From positions 2,745,413 through 2,809,412 of the forward strand of contig OX438751.1 of assembly GCA_949316235.1 (NCBI GenBank): 64,000 nucleotides of DNA, given 5' to 3'. The notes below the pieces were generated by a model that did not search any database, was not told the DNA's origin, and saw only the letters and a list, made by a program, of their open reading frames with translations. Below, in pieces: positions 44,001 to 54,152 of this stretch. The stretch comes from Oegoconia quadripuncta. Lineage: Eukaryota > Arthropoda > Insecta > Lepidoptera > Autostichidae. The first letter of the stretch is position 1. Each line of letters opens with the position of its first letter. The position numbers were made by a program, and so were the translations under genes.

Positions 44001-46007
44001 ATGACCACCACTAGTAACCAACAAATTTCAGCCACATTCGAGAAATTCGAGATCGGTTCCCAAATTAAAGACGTGTTTTTTTTATTTTTTTTATTTTTTT
44101 ATTTTATTAAAAACTGGTTTCGCGTTTGACTACAATCTCACCTGATGGAGAGTGACGATGAAGCCGAAGATGTATCACGCGCACCCAGTAAATGCCTATT
44201 CACTCTAGACTTGAAGATCCCAAGGAAAAACCGACGCGGGCAGTGCGTTCCATACCTTAGCAGTCCGCATTATAAATGATGAAGCAAAGCGCTTAGTGCG
44301 GATGTTCGGTATGTTGACAACATATGGATGGAAACCCCCCCCGCGCCTGGTTGTCCGAAGATGGAAAGGGGATGGTGGAATAAGATCGTGCAATTCCATC
44401 GCACACTCACCGAACCGCACAGACGTGTACAACAAAATTCCCATTAACTGGTGATTAATATTATTATAATGATTAAGATCAACTTTCCCAAAGGAACCAG
44501 TCGAATTCGCTGAAAAAATTCGATCGCGTTTGATTATCCATACAAAGTAAACCATTCTGAAATCACCAGGACCTGTAGTATGGAAGTCCAACAAGTTTCC
44601 GCTTCTGAGGTCGCGGGTTCGATCCCCAGCGGGGTACATGCTTAAGTACTCGGTTTGGTTGGTGGTAGGGCATTTTAAATGTCCGCCTGGCTAGCTACCA
44701 CAATCTTATCTAAATCTGCCGCCAAGCAGCAATGTTAATAGCATTGTTGTGTTGCGGTTGTCAGAGATAAGATAGCCAGTCCTCCAAATGTGTTGGGGTT
44801 TCCGGGTCAGTACGCTTCCACATTCGATAACATCAGGTGTGATTGAGGTCAAGTACCAACACGTTGTGCATAAAAAAAAAGTTTCGACTGAATTCGGTTA
44901 TGGTTCCCAGTGGAAAGTTGTTCGTAATCAGGAGTGGAGTCAGCAGTATGTAAACAGCCACTGGTTATGTAATGCGTCATGTGAGGCTCCTCTGAAAATC
45001 AGCGTTGTAGTTGTTACGTAATTACAACTCATGCTGAGATGGAGACCTTTTTGGCACCACTTTGCGACACCAGAAAATATGTCTAAGGAATCGAAGTCTA
45101 TTTTCCTTTGTGAGTTTCATTTACCATGAAATTAGTTACTTGGGTATGTAAAAAAAAAAATTATTTGAAATGTTAATTTATATATGTATCATGTTAGTTT
45201 GTGTGTCGTTTATTGGGTCAAATAAAATTTTTCTATTCTATTTTATTCTAACAGACAAAATGCAATACTCTTTTAAATTCGATATTTTGAAAATGTTTTC
45301 TACAAATTTTTTGGTCTACGTAGCTTCTCTGTTGTAGGTACTACTATTATGTCTCTGCTTGTAATACATATTGGGTCTATACCTATGAAATTGGAGTTTT
45401 TTTCTTCGTTAATCATATGTACCAATTCCTGCGATTTTCAAAGCTATATCCAAATTTGTTTTTTATTTGGAAAATGGAATATTATTTCAAGGTTTCACAT
45501 GAAATATTTTTTTTATTAATAAAAAAAAATTTGAACAAGCTCTTTTCATGTGCTTCCCATAATCATTTCTTAGATTCGCTGACACTTTTATGAAGCGGTT
45601 ACTTTTAAAAATTAACGCTGCCTATACTTAACTTAATGTTATACGATAATACACACAAAGTTGAGCTAAATTTGGAATTGCCGTTCCCAAAAAAAAATCA
45701 AAAATGTTTGTATGGAGAAAACAGTCTTAATGAAATTCTTCATACAAAACGCCAATTTCATAGGTAAGGACCTAATACCTATTATAGTTTCATTAGAATC
45801 GGTCTATTCATTTCGAAAAATTTGTACTTGAAAAAGAAATTAGACCACAAAATATGTGTATTTTTCAGACGAATGCTGAAAGAGGAGGGCCCGGGGTCGT
45901 TCCTGAAGGGGGCGGGAGTCAGAGCGATAGTGATTGCACCTCTCTTTGCCATCGCACAGACCATATACTACGTCGGCCTTGCTGAATGGATGATGGGAAT
46001 GAAATAG
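37971..46007 (+). CDS. SLC25A22-like: Mitochondrial glutamate carrier, copy 2 (complete)
   Basis: Seven exons: 37978-38021 (ATG at 37978), 38693-38827, 39630-39779, 40509-40633, 41510-41705, 43506-43643 and 45869-46007 (TAG). They sum to 927 nt, or 308 residues; mammalian GC1 is slightly longer. Signatures are PLDLVKTR (36-43), PMELLK (134-139) and PIDVVKTR (236-243). The second motifs are EGYFGMYSG (71-79), [10 protein letters not shown] (171-180) and EGPGSFLKG (269-277). Residue 78 is Ser where the family has Lys/Arg. Known role of the family: glutamate/H+ symport into the mitochondrial matrix. Exon lengths equal copy 1 except exon 4 (-9 nt) and exon 6 (-3 nt). The exon 1 start follows an acceptor at 37970, implying a 5' UTR intron. 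All GT-AG joins keep frame. It could have a different substrate preference from copy 1; this is not decidable here. Confidence 0.93.
38540..38680 (+). repeat. Dispersed repeat in intron 1 of carrier copy 2
   Basis: tcgctaatcgaaaacgaat recurs at 42775. Confidence 0.45.
38693..38827 (+). CDS. Carrier copy 2, exon 2
   Basis: Acceptor ttcaacag, donor gtaagt. Encodes helix 1 and PLDLVKTR; about 40 of 45 residues match copy 1. Confidence 0.92.
39040..39475 (+). pseudogene. Decayed LINE fragment
   Basis: [18 protein letters not shown] and EEIRRRAKF match a lepidopteran LINE C-terminus; frame broken after 39285. The end gtgggtggcatgatgatgg fits its 3' end. In intron 2 of carrier copy 2. Confidence 0.75.
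39473..39600 (+). repeat. LINE-like 3' tail
   Basis: Same family as 2213-2350 reversed; ends close to exon 3 of carrier copy 2. Confidence 0.7.
39630..39779 (+). CDS. Carrier copy 2, exon 3
   Basis: Acceptor ttgctatag, donor gtgagt. Contains TPEKAIKL, and EGYFGMYSG with Ser78 replacing the usual basic residue. About 40 of 50 residues match copy 1. Confidence 0.92.
39898..40015. mobile_element. MITE family 3 copy, partial
   Basis: ccccatagcatgacgtcg then gagtgggatagttgtata, similar to 28192-28300. Confidence 0.6.
40016..40508. other. Intron 3 of carrier copy 2, nothing recognised
   Basis: No repeat or alternative exon recognised. Confidence 0.4.
40509..40633 (+). CDS. Carrier copy 2, exon 4
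   Basis: 125 nt, acceptor tttatcag, donor gtgaat. Encodes helix 3 and PMELLK, followed by a shortened [12 protein letters not shown] loop on the matrix side. Confidence 0.9.
40634..41509. other. Intron 4 of carrier copy 2, nothing recognised
   Basis: The overlapping short frames on both strands at 41082-41364 do not resemble a family I know. Confidence 0.35.
41510..41705 (+). CDS. Carrier copy 2, exon 5
   Basis: Acceptor ccatacag, donor gtgagt. Encodes the second matrix helix ([10 protein letters not shown]) and helix 4. Confidence 0.92.
41945..42330 (+). pseudogene. LINE C-terminal fragment
   Basis: The frame 41987-42322 has [26 protein letters not shown] and QQWDTMGS, the end of a LINE polymerase. 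A (TAA)n tail follows. In intron 5 of carrier copy 2. Confidence 0.8.
42331..42990 (+). repeat. Retroelement 3' region, decayed
   Basis: ggcttaacggctgccttaaa and gctccgaagtacggaaat look like the end of a LINE type seen in Lepidoptera. Origin uncertain. Confidence 0.45.
43150..43333 (-). repeat. SINE C, partial
   Basis: From acatttgggggagtggctat to gatcgaacccgcgacctc; both ends missing. Confidence 0.88.
43506..43643 (+). CDS. Carrier copy 2, exon 6
   Basis: Acceptor gctttcag, donor gtaagt. Encodes helix 5 and [11 protein letters not shown]. One residue shorter than copy 1 in the loop after the signature. Confidence 0.92.
43700..43970 (+). repeat. SINE A, full length
   Basis: Head ggcctgtttggtgtagtgg, B box ggttcgaatcc, tail (ttta)n. 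Begins about 56 nt after exon 6 of carrier copy 2. Confidence 0.93.
44078..44600 (-). pseudogene. LINE 3' end fragment
   Basis: The minus frame ends [15 protein letters not shown]. The A-tail is the T/TTTA run at 44078-44100. The tail cgcgtttgactacaatctca is shared with 52710. Confidence 0.75.
44605..44880 (+). repeat. SINE C lacking its first bases
   Basis: tgaggtcgcgggttcgatcc to gttgtgcat plus an A-tail. Confidence 0.92.
44960..45240 (-). repeat. Dispersed repeat related to 10158-10595
   Basis: Shares aaatcagcgttgtagt and catgctgagatggagacctt with 60650-60700. Confidence 0.65.
45371..45775 (-). mobile_element. Mariner-like MITE, copy 4
   Basis: Flanked by TA on both sides. Starts ttgggtctatacctatgaaa and ends taggtaaggacctaa. 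Confidence 0.93.
45869..46007 (+). CDS. Carrier copy 2, last coding exon
   Basis: Acceptor tttttcag, stop TAG at 46005-46007. Encodes EGPGSFLKG and helix 6 ([10 protein letters not shown]). A mariner-like MITE ends about 94 nt upstream of the exon. Confidence 0.93.
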
Positions 46008-46223
46008 CACACCATCAGCTGGACGTGTTTGGTTTTCAAGGTATGTAATAGTAAGTTAAAGGTCGTATTTGTTATTGGTTTTCTTGTAGCGAGAAGTTAA
46101 GTCGCATCTGGTTCGGTCAGTTTTGGATGGGTAACCATTGGGGGCATTTTTATGGTCAGAGGGCATTTTACGGTCGTGAAGCTAAGTCCGTGGCTTGGAA
46201 ACACTGACCTCCAGAATGTTTTT

Positions 46224-46545
46224 TATGCACCTGTTAAGTGAAGATGAAACCGAAGGTGGAATCGCGCTCATCCAGAACCCCAGGTCTGGCCACCTTATTT
46301 CAAATAGCCAGAACACAACATTTTGGTGTTGTTGAAGAACCAACAGTTGGTGGCATTTTAAATGTCCGCCTGGCTAGCTACCACCGTGTTATCTAAATCT
46401 GCCATCAAGCAGCAATGTTAATAGCATTGTTGTGTTCCGGTTGTTAGAGATAAGGTAGCCAGTCCCCCAAATGTGTTGGGGTTTCAGGGTCAGAAGTGTG
46501 ATTGAGGTCAAGTACCTACTAACCCGCTGTGCATAATAAAAATGT
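46224..46545. repeat. Two SINE C remnants, inverted
   Basis: 46224-46340 is a degraded reverse copy; 46345-46545 is a clear forward copy (gtccgcctggctagctacca). In the putative 3' UTR intron of carrier copy 2. Confidence 0.7.
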
Positions 46546-47062
46546 ATGGCAAGGGCCGATTACCCAATGTTTCGTAGGTAATTACGTAGTTCAATTGTTG
46601 ATCTAATTTGAAAGAGCAAATGAAACGGACTTGCTTTCCTCTACAGTGACTTCAAATAAAGGAGCACTAACTCATATTTGCAAGCAAAACATATTATACG
46701 CAGTTAAATAATATTGTGTGCGCATTATTTCTTGCAGAGCTTCGTTGCCTGAAGCATACCGAGTCGGGGGTTATTGTGAAGTGAGGCCTATGCGGTTATG
46801 ATTTAGGATTTAATTAATAACTTATTAATGTAAGCTAAGACTAGGCACTCTACGATTTGTATGAATTATGTTGTATGTTTTCGATAATTTATTTCATAGT
46901 ATTTATTTTTTAGCCACAACATTTACTGATTTGGCATTTATTTAGTGTGTTGCGGGCGGTATAGTTTGAGGTACCTAGATACTTCTCTCAGAATACAGAA
47001 CAATAGAAAAGATATCATTTTCTAGCGTTATTGAGTGTATTTATTGACATATTCTGTCCCGC

Positions 47063-47180
47063 TGACAAACGCTAATGCCTCGACTCTCGTATCTGATTGG
47101 TTGTCAACTGTTCGCGATTTATAGACAGCCAATCACTTGCGAGAAATGAATCGGTAGCGTTTGTCACTCGGCTATGCTTT
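47063..47180. repeat. Imperfect inverted repeat
   Basis: gctgacaaacgctaatgcct pairs with the inverse of ggtagcgtttgtcactcgg. Arms about 45 bp. Confidence 0.6.
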
Positions 47181-47699
47181 ATGAGAGTTATTGAATGAGC
47201 TAGCTACAATGCCTATCCATACCCCTATGCATACACTATTGTTATTGTTAAGCCATTTGGAAGTAAAGTGTGTCCAGTCGTATTTAATTTTTAATTAAAA
47301 ATAGGCAAATTATAATTCAATAATTTGCCTATTTGCGACTCAACACAATTTACTTCTAAGGCAACATTAATAGCGCGACATTTATTTTATTATGATGTAT
47401 TTGTATTATGTATTTTAACGTTTACAAACGTATCATTTTATACTTTTTAAGTTTTATTTTTAATGTGCCTGTTACCAGTAATGGGCAGATACTTATTTTT
47501 TAAGTTATATATTTTAACGTGCCTTTTACCAATTACAGGCGGATAGGTATTTTTGTTAGTCGGCAGAGAGAGGGGAGCTGATATAGAGAAAGAGTAGGTG
47601 TTGTCACGCTTACTCTATCTAGTCTCTAGTAGGTACAGTCAGTTGCAGATAAATATGATGTCCATGTGTAAACGGGGCTGCTGACTTATTTCTCATCTG

Positions 47700-47785
47700 A
47701 CGTTTTTTTTTTATATGAGAGGGCGGCAAACGAGCATGAGGGTCACCTGATGGAAAGCAATCACCGCCGCCCATGGACACCCGCA
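47700..47785 (-). repeat. LINE 3' tail
   Basis: T-run then atgagagggcggcaaacgag, identical in type to 36397-36470. Confidence 0.8.
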
Positions 47786-50250
47786 TAACATATTTGATAC
47801 GGACGTTGATTGACAGATATCGAGACATTATAATTTTTATTAAGTAAGTATCGTATTCACATACATACCTACATAAAGACAGGCCTGTGTTCATGAGATT
47901 GGATATTTTCTTTGAAAGGAAACCTTATTATCATTTGTGTACTATTTCTGTTACAGCCATAACTGTCGAAATTATTGGAATATTATCGTCAATTTTTCGT
48001 GTATCTAAACCTTGGACTTGTATTTCTATCGGTGTATTGCACCTAGATACTTTCGTCTCGAATCTGCCAACGTCTTTTCTTTCGAGACAGTCTTTTTTTA
48101 TATATATTAAACTTTATAATGTGTGTGACAACAAGTACAGTCGACTACAAAACCACGTATCCTCGGAAAGCGCCAAAAATAATGTATCCACTACCAATAA
48201 TTACTATAGTTAGTAAAGACGTGTATATATATTTTTGTAATTTACCAGGGATATTTATTTTTGTGTTCGACCAATGAAAAATAGAGATTTGATGCCGGCG
48301 GGGTCATAATCGCGAATTACACTACACTATCGAATACCACCTCGGTATTGAAATTGTGATAGTTTCGGGAAAGACATTTGGGCATGAAGTATGTACCTAC
48401 AGTAATTTCATAATGTAATTTCGGTTCTACAATTCCAATATTACGATCACCGGAATTTTCCGGAACTTGCTGAAAATGTTTAAAGGTACATTTTAAATCT
48501 CACAGGAATTTTCATAACTGGTAAAGTTTCCCCATATAATACTAACAGCATGTGACGTAACCATTTACGTGAATAATAATATCCGGAACAATTGACTCCA
48601 CCTTTATGGATTTACCACAAAAAATATCGAATAATCCATAAAATAAACAGAGACTGAAATAAACACTGTCAGTGTCAAAGACAACTACTTTTGTAGAGGT
48701 AACGAGAGCCTTAGACTAAAACATCTATTTGTGGTAACGCTGTCAAAATAACTGTTTAAGATTATTGTAAGGTTGGTGTTCGAAGTCTCTGTATCATTGC
48801 CATTTTACTGGATATTGTAAGGATTCGAATCCGCATACCTACTGGACGTAGGACTTCGAAAATAACCTCAAATTACTGTTACTGGTTACTGAATTTCTAG
48901 AACTGGTAACTAAATTACCGTAAGCGTTAGCCGCGCTTGCACCAATATTTAACTTTCCGGCGTTTTTTGAGTTTTGTCTGAAACAATGTTCTATCGCAGG
49001 AAACCATGGACGAAAATTGTTTAAACCATTATTTAACTGTCGGGTTAAGTGTCGGTACAAGCGAAGCTAAAACACCTGTCTAACGAAATACCTGTGAAAA
49101 TAATATATTTTATATCTGTATTTGGACTGGCTGGATAAGCTAGGTGAGTCAAAGAATTATTGTAGCTTCTTACAGAAATGTGTTTGTGTAAAATATTAAA
49201 TTTGTTTATTTGTTATTAACACGATAACAGTCCATTGCCCAAATATGGCTCATAGCTGGGACTTATTCAGACGTCAGTGACCTGTTTATGGATCATTCGC
49301 CGTCAAATGTTCAAATGTCGTGGTCACTTTTGTTATAATATAGTTTTTATACATTGGTAAAATAACAATTATCATCATCATTGATCCTTGTAGTTGAGAC
49401 AAGAGCTCAATACGCTTGTATTTCACTAGAAATAGATTGCTGTCAAAATTTTTCTCAACCTCAATTTTTTTATTGTTCAATTTTACGGCTTGCATTATTA
49501 TACCTTTACATTAACATACGAGGACTATTAAAGTATGCGTCTTCTCGTAATACTTTCATATCAAAATGACTCATTGTTAACGTGTTAATAATATGTACCT
49601 GTAATGATTAACACACGACATTAACTATAAAGCTATTCATCGATTAAGTGTTAAGTGATCCAGTAAGTGTAAATACCTATAAAATCTGCATAACTAGATG
49701 TTGACCAATTTTAAATAGGATTAGGCAATCTAATTATGGCTATATAATTATATAAACACCGGTGGTTATACCAGCACCCTCTACCGACTCAGAATTATAA
49801 TATAATAGGCCAAAACTGAACAAATATTTAACTTTGTCACAAATATGTAGATACAGTAATTATCAAAAGGATATGCTGTTATCTGAGATTGCTGGACAAA
49901 TTAATCTCAGCATCTAATAAAAATATACTTTACTACATTCCAATAAAATTTATTTTACCTTGTTGAAACATGACGACGTAAAACAAAGGAAAATGAATTA
50001 CGATGTAATGGAACGCTTTTTTTTTCTTAAACGTTAAATTATATTTGACCATATTGGATGCTAACATAATTTTGATGTTGACTGTGCTTATATAAACTAG
50101 GTTTTATAATTATTTTTTTTATATTCGCCTTTATTACCTATGTTATTGTATTGTAAATAAAATGTATTGGTTTTGGCACGTTACTTACGGTGTTTTATTT
50201 TATTGTAGTTGTATGTTATGTTTATTTAACAACAGTAACTTGGTTAAGAG

Positions 50251-50442
50251 ATGGCTAGACAGGTACCTATTCCAATCTGTATAGATGTAAAGCCGCTGGG
50301 CCGCTCTAGCCGCCGCAGCTTTTTGTTAAATTACAATAACTGTGATTTTTACTGCATCAATTTTATTAAAAAGTCTAGCGACTTAAGAGTTCAATATAGT
50401 AACGTTATAGACGAAAAAGAAAGATTAAAACAAAAACTATAA
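50251..50442 (+). CDS. Short open frame of unknown nature
   Basis: 63 residues: starts MARQVPIPICIDVKPLG, and the C-terminus VIDEKERLKQKL is charged. It lies just past the likely polyadenylation site of carrier copy 2. The opening gatggctagacagg also occurs in the LTRs of the retrotransposon. No family recognised; it may be chance or a repeat relic. Confidence 0.15.
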   Translation: MARQVPIPICIDVKPLGRSSRRSFLLNYNNCDFYCINFIKKSSDLRVQYSNVIDEKERLKQKL

Positions 50443-50484
50443 TGTTGGATCATTCATCGTAGCGTATGTAGGTACCTTTTTATT

Positions 50485-50565
50485 TTACGACCCTGACGGA
50501 AAGTGGCGATGTAGTCGAAGATGAAGAGCGCGATCTCAGTAGATAGCCTATTCACCCTACCTAAT
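50485..50565 (-). repeat. LINE 3' tail fragment
   Basis: ctgacggaaagtggcgatgt and gatctcagtagatagcctat match the 3395-3530 family. Confidence 0.6.
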
Positions 50566-50719
50566 TTATCGCGCCATATTTTCAGATAAATCGCTCTTAG
50601 CTCTGTACATTCAACTTTAGATAAGACCAATCAAAGAGTGATTTAATTATACCAACCATGAAGATGTTCAAATAATAGGAACATACAATAAGCGATCGGT
50701 AACAGTGGTGAGGTGACTA

Positions 50720-51165
50720 ATGTCGATACGGCTGAAGTGGACAAAATAATAAATATAATAATAAATACAATACAATACACTTTATTGCACAACAGAAAAG
50801 AAAATACAGTTCCAGAAAAGTGGTAAGAAGAGAGAGAGACCACATTTCAGTGGCGTAAGTCATCTTTGGTACACACATTGTGTAACGTAGTTGCTCTGGC
50901 AACATGATTATTGGATTTAGAGACTTTCGTGTTCAAGCACTGAGGTATTTTGGATGAGAGGACGTTGCACAGTGCCCCGAACGCTGTCCATCCGAGTCGA
51001 TTGGCCTCTCTCTCGAAGTTGAGCCAGTCTAGTAGGATCTCTTGTCCTAAATAGACATACTTCAAGAATGAAGTTCCCACATGGAGACGACACATGAGCA
51101 TAATTTTGCCCATGTTCACCTTAAAGCTCACTTGTTGAGATAATCGATTAAGGTCCTCGAGCATA
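50720..51165 (-). pseudogene. LINE fragment, frameshifted
   Basis: The minus frame 51164-50847 has MLEDLNRLSQQVSFKVNMGK, YVYLGQEIL and SSKIPQCLNTKV, a LINE polymerase segment. It continues in another frame (MTYATEMWSLS), then meets a second LINE tail at 50757-50790. Confidence 0.8.
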
Positions 51166-51258
51166 GTGCTCCATCGATTCTGCCATGACTATAATGTTGT
51201 CCGCAAACCGATGGTGAGTGACCTAGCTACTCGCCATTTATATAGATTGTTCATTATA

Positions 51259-51478
51259 AATAAATATAATATCTTTACACATATACACAGCCCCATCTAG
51301 TTCCACACTAAGCAACTAGGCTTGTATTATGGATAGATATACTTACCACAAAAATAATTTTAATATCCATAACTTTGATAAATATGTCCGTATTCATCTT
51401 ACAAACATAGCGGGACTCGAACCCACTTCTTTTAGTAAAGCAGTCGGGGTTTTTAACCAACACAACAAACAGGTCGTC
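51259..51478 (-). repeat. SINE A, degraded
   Basis: Body and head present but diverged; B box cgggactcgaaccc. Confidence 0.85.
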
Positions 51479-51479
51479 G

Positions 51480-52690
51480 TTAATTACGCACTACTGACTG
51501 ACTTTTGTAAATAATTAATCAGTAATAGTCTCCTAAGATTAGAATTCTATTACATTGAGATAAAGTTTGTTTTCCTAGTTTGTTGCACACTTTTGTTTTG
51601 AATATCTTCGTTGCTTGGATACTGGTGACGTCGTACCTATTTCTAGTATTTACTATCCAATTGACGATTCGAATTAATCGATAGAAGACAATACACTTTT
51701 AAGCGACGACAAAGCGTGTTCTCCATATTTGACCACTTTGGTCATGTAAATGTGAATCTCTGGATTGTACCTACTTTCACATTTGCTTATCTTTTTTTAA
51801 CACAAACAATTATTGTTTATTCATATATTCATCATTATTTTACCATAGAGGACATAATAATACATGTTAACAAAAACATACTTGCTTATCTTACTTCACT
51901 TTACTTTATTTGTTACTTTATTTATTTAGGCTCACCAACAGAGTCTACCTATTACATTACATCTTACAAAATCATTTAAATTAAAATTATCTGGTATGAA
52001 CTCCAATTACAGACGAGCACAACAGTCAAATGTATATCTGAAGCTGACTGTACACCAAAGGAGATCATACAGACATAAATCTAAAATCTAATGGCTCCTT
52101 AGTTGCGTTAAATTACTTTTAAAATTAACCCTGTAACCAGTTTTAGGTGCTTTTAGGTTTTATTACTATGAATAAGAGAGAAATCACCTGAAACGAAGCC
52201 ACTCGGACACACATTCCGCCACACATTAACGTCGAAGGTACGTTTGCGTTTATATTATAATTTATAACATGCTGAAGGAAGTGAATTTTACTCATTTATT
52301 TATATACATACATAAGGAGTATTTGCTTGTTAAAGTTATTCGCCAGATTTAGAATGTTTGCGACGATTAGATTTAACGATCGAAAACGGGTAGAAAGTTC
52401 AATGAGTTCAAGTTCATGTATTAAAGGGAGACATATTATATATATGATTTCAGATAAATAAAAATATTTAATACAATGTAAAAACAACTGTTTTTAGTTT
52501 ACCTTGTTCCTTGTTGTTATAATTTCATAGCATAGACAGCCTAGGGCTTTGTAGTTGCGTAAAAGACGCACGTGATCGCCCGACACTGCGTTAGATACTC
52601 TCCGATGTCCACATAAGGTACGTTTTAGCGCGCACGAATGGTCGTAATATTTTTATAGGTAATCATCGATAGCCGTCAGGCACATTTCTG
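51480..52690. other. Intergenic, nothing recognised
   Basis: AT-rich. The frame at 51716-51979 is low-complexity hydrophobic and has no family I know. Confidence 0.35.
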
Positions 52691-52692
52691 TA

Positions 52693-52860
52693 TTTTTTTT
52701 TTTATTTAAAACTGGTTTCGCGTTTGACTACAATCTCACCTGATAGAAAGTAATGCCTAATGCACCCAGTAAATGCCTATTCACTCTAGACTTGAAGATC
52801 CCAAGGTTGTAAGTGTCGGGAAAAACCGATGCGGGCAGTGAGTTCCATACCTTAGCATCC
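52693..52860 (-). repeat. LINE 3' tail
   Basis: T-run then aactggtttcgcgtttgact, close to 44100-44230. Confidence 0.8.
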
Positions 52861-52869
52861 ATCCATGTA

Positions 52870-54017
52870 TCCATCTTTTACTATTATACCTGTGTATACT
52901 ATGGAGTGGTTTTTTTGGTATAGAAAGAAATGTTCAAATCATCTGTTCTATAAGAGCTATTATTTAATCTGTGGCAGTGCAAGAAAGAAATAACGCGTGT
53001 ACGAGGATGGTTATAAATACTGTCATAATCATATCACAAATCGATATTGATATAGAGATCGCGTCTCAGCCTCAATACATTCTTTTTTGATACTGTTTTA
53101 ATATGCAACAGATTAATACCTTGGTTAATATTTTTATCTGGCTTACTTAGGCCCCGTTGTAGTTCTAAGTAAATTAGCTTTCAAATACAAGGATTTCTAT
53201 CTTCATGTTAGCTACTGAGAAATGTGACCACTATTATCTTTATTTATTCGGTTCCATCACAGCCAGTACATTCGAGCAACTGATAAAATCAAATTTCTTG
53301 TTTGATGTAACTTTATAGTCTGTGTAAGTAATGGAATATATTGTATAACATTACACAGTTCCCCGAAGTGCCTATATGTTTTACTAATGCAGTTAACATA
53401 TTTATTTTACTATGCAATATAGAAAAATTTCTACTTTCAAATATTGTGGCTTTACAATTAGTTATCTAGTAATTACAACAATTTACAATATTTTCACTTC
53501 ACTTCACTTTTTGAGGGTTTCATAGCTCCATCATGTTTGACGAATGTCTAAAATATTATCATATTTTAGGAACGTGTCAATTGACATCAAAATAAGATTG
53601 GCTTTTATACATTATGCTGCTATCAAAATACACTTCGTAGTTCGTATATGCTTTGTGTTCCTTTTTTTTCCTTACAGTTACGTAGATCTCGTTCAGTACT
53701 CTGTGAGTAGGTAAAGTGTGTGTATATATTACTCGATTATTGAGTTTGTATCGACTCATCTAACATTTGGTTCTCCGTTTGCGGAACTGCATTCGTAAAC
53801 AGGTTAAACTACTGTCAAATTTGACTTTTGTCATGTTGGAACTATGGGAATTCTGTTAAAGTTTTGTTCCTAAAATTAATTTGTTTTGGCCTTAATACAG
53901 GGAATTCTTTAGATTTTATTTTTATAAACGGACTCATGTGGCAGTATTCAGCACCTAGATAGGTTGACCACTACGTCCGGGAGTGTAGAATAAGTAAATT
54001 AGATGTTATAAGTCGCG
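52870..54017. other. Upstream region of the PREB-like gene
   Basis: 53030-53115 is a MITE family 2 fragment. A possible 5' UTR acceptor (ccttaatacag) ends at 53900. The promoter is not identifiable by eye. Confidence 0.35.
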
Positions 54018-54152
54018 ATGTCTCGGAACAGAAGCGATGGTTTGCTTGCACGGGTCGACTTTCCACTGTACACGCTTCAAACCCTTACAAACAGACACAT
54101 CCTCGTGGCTGGGGGTGGAGGGGCCTCTAATACAGGCGTGCCTAATGGATTT
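54018..54152 (+). CDS. PREB-like exon 1 with start codon
   Basis: 45 codons, phase 0, donor gtaagt. ATG is in context gtcgcgATGt. Contains the glycine-rich loop that corresponds to the family's first-blade loop. Confidence 0.88.

Larger units (their letters stand above)
46008..50185 (+). other. Probable 3' UTR of carrier copy 2, with an intron
   Basis: A donor ttcaag|gtatgt at 46041 lies 33 nt past the stop; an acceptor tttcttgcag ends at 46737. From 46738 the DNA is mostly non-repetitive and has no gene-like frame. A polyadenylation-like AATAAAATGTAT lies near 50157, and the same block occurs near 24290 downstream of copy 1. A short block near 46845 (ctacgatttgt) also matches 16248. The 3' UTR extent is inference. 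Repeats inside include a LINE tail at 47700-47780 and inverted repeats at 47063-47180 and 47250-47363. Confidence 0.4.

Noticed and set aside
47401..47545. Direct repeat around taccagtaatgggcag / taccaattacaggcgg
   Set aside because: Two diverged units only; similarity is too weak to call a defined element.
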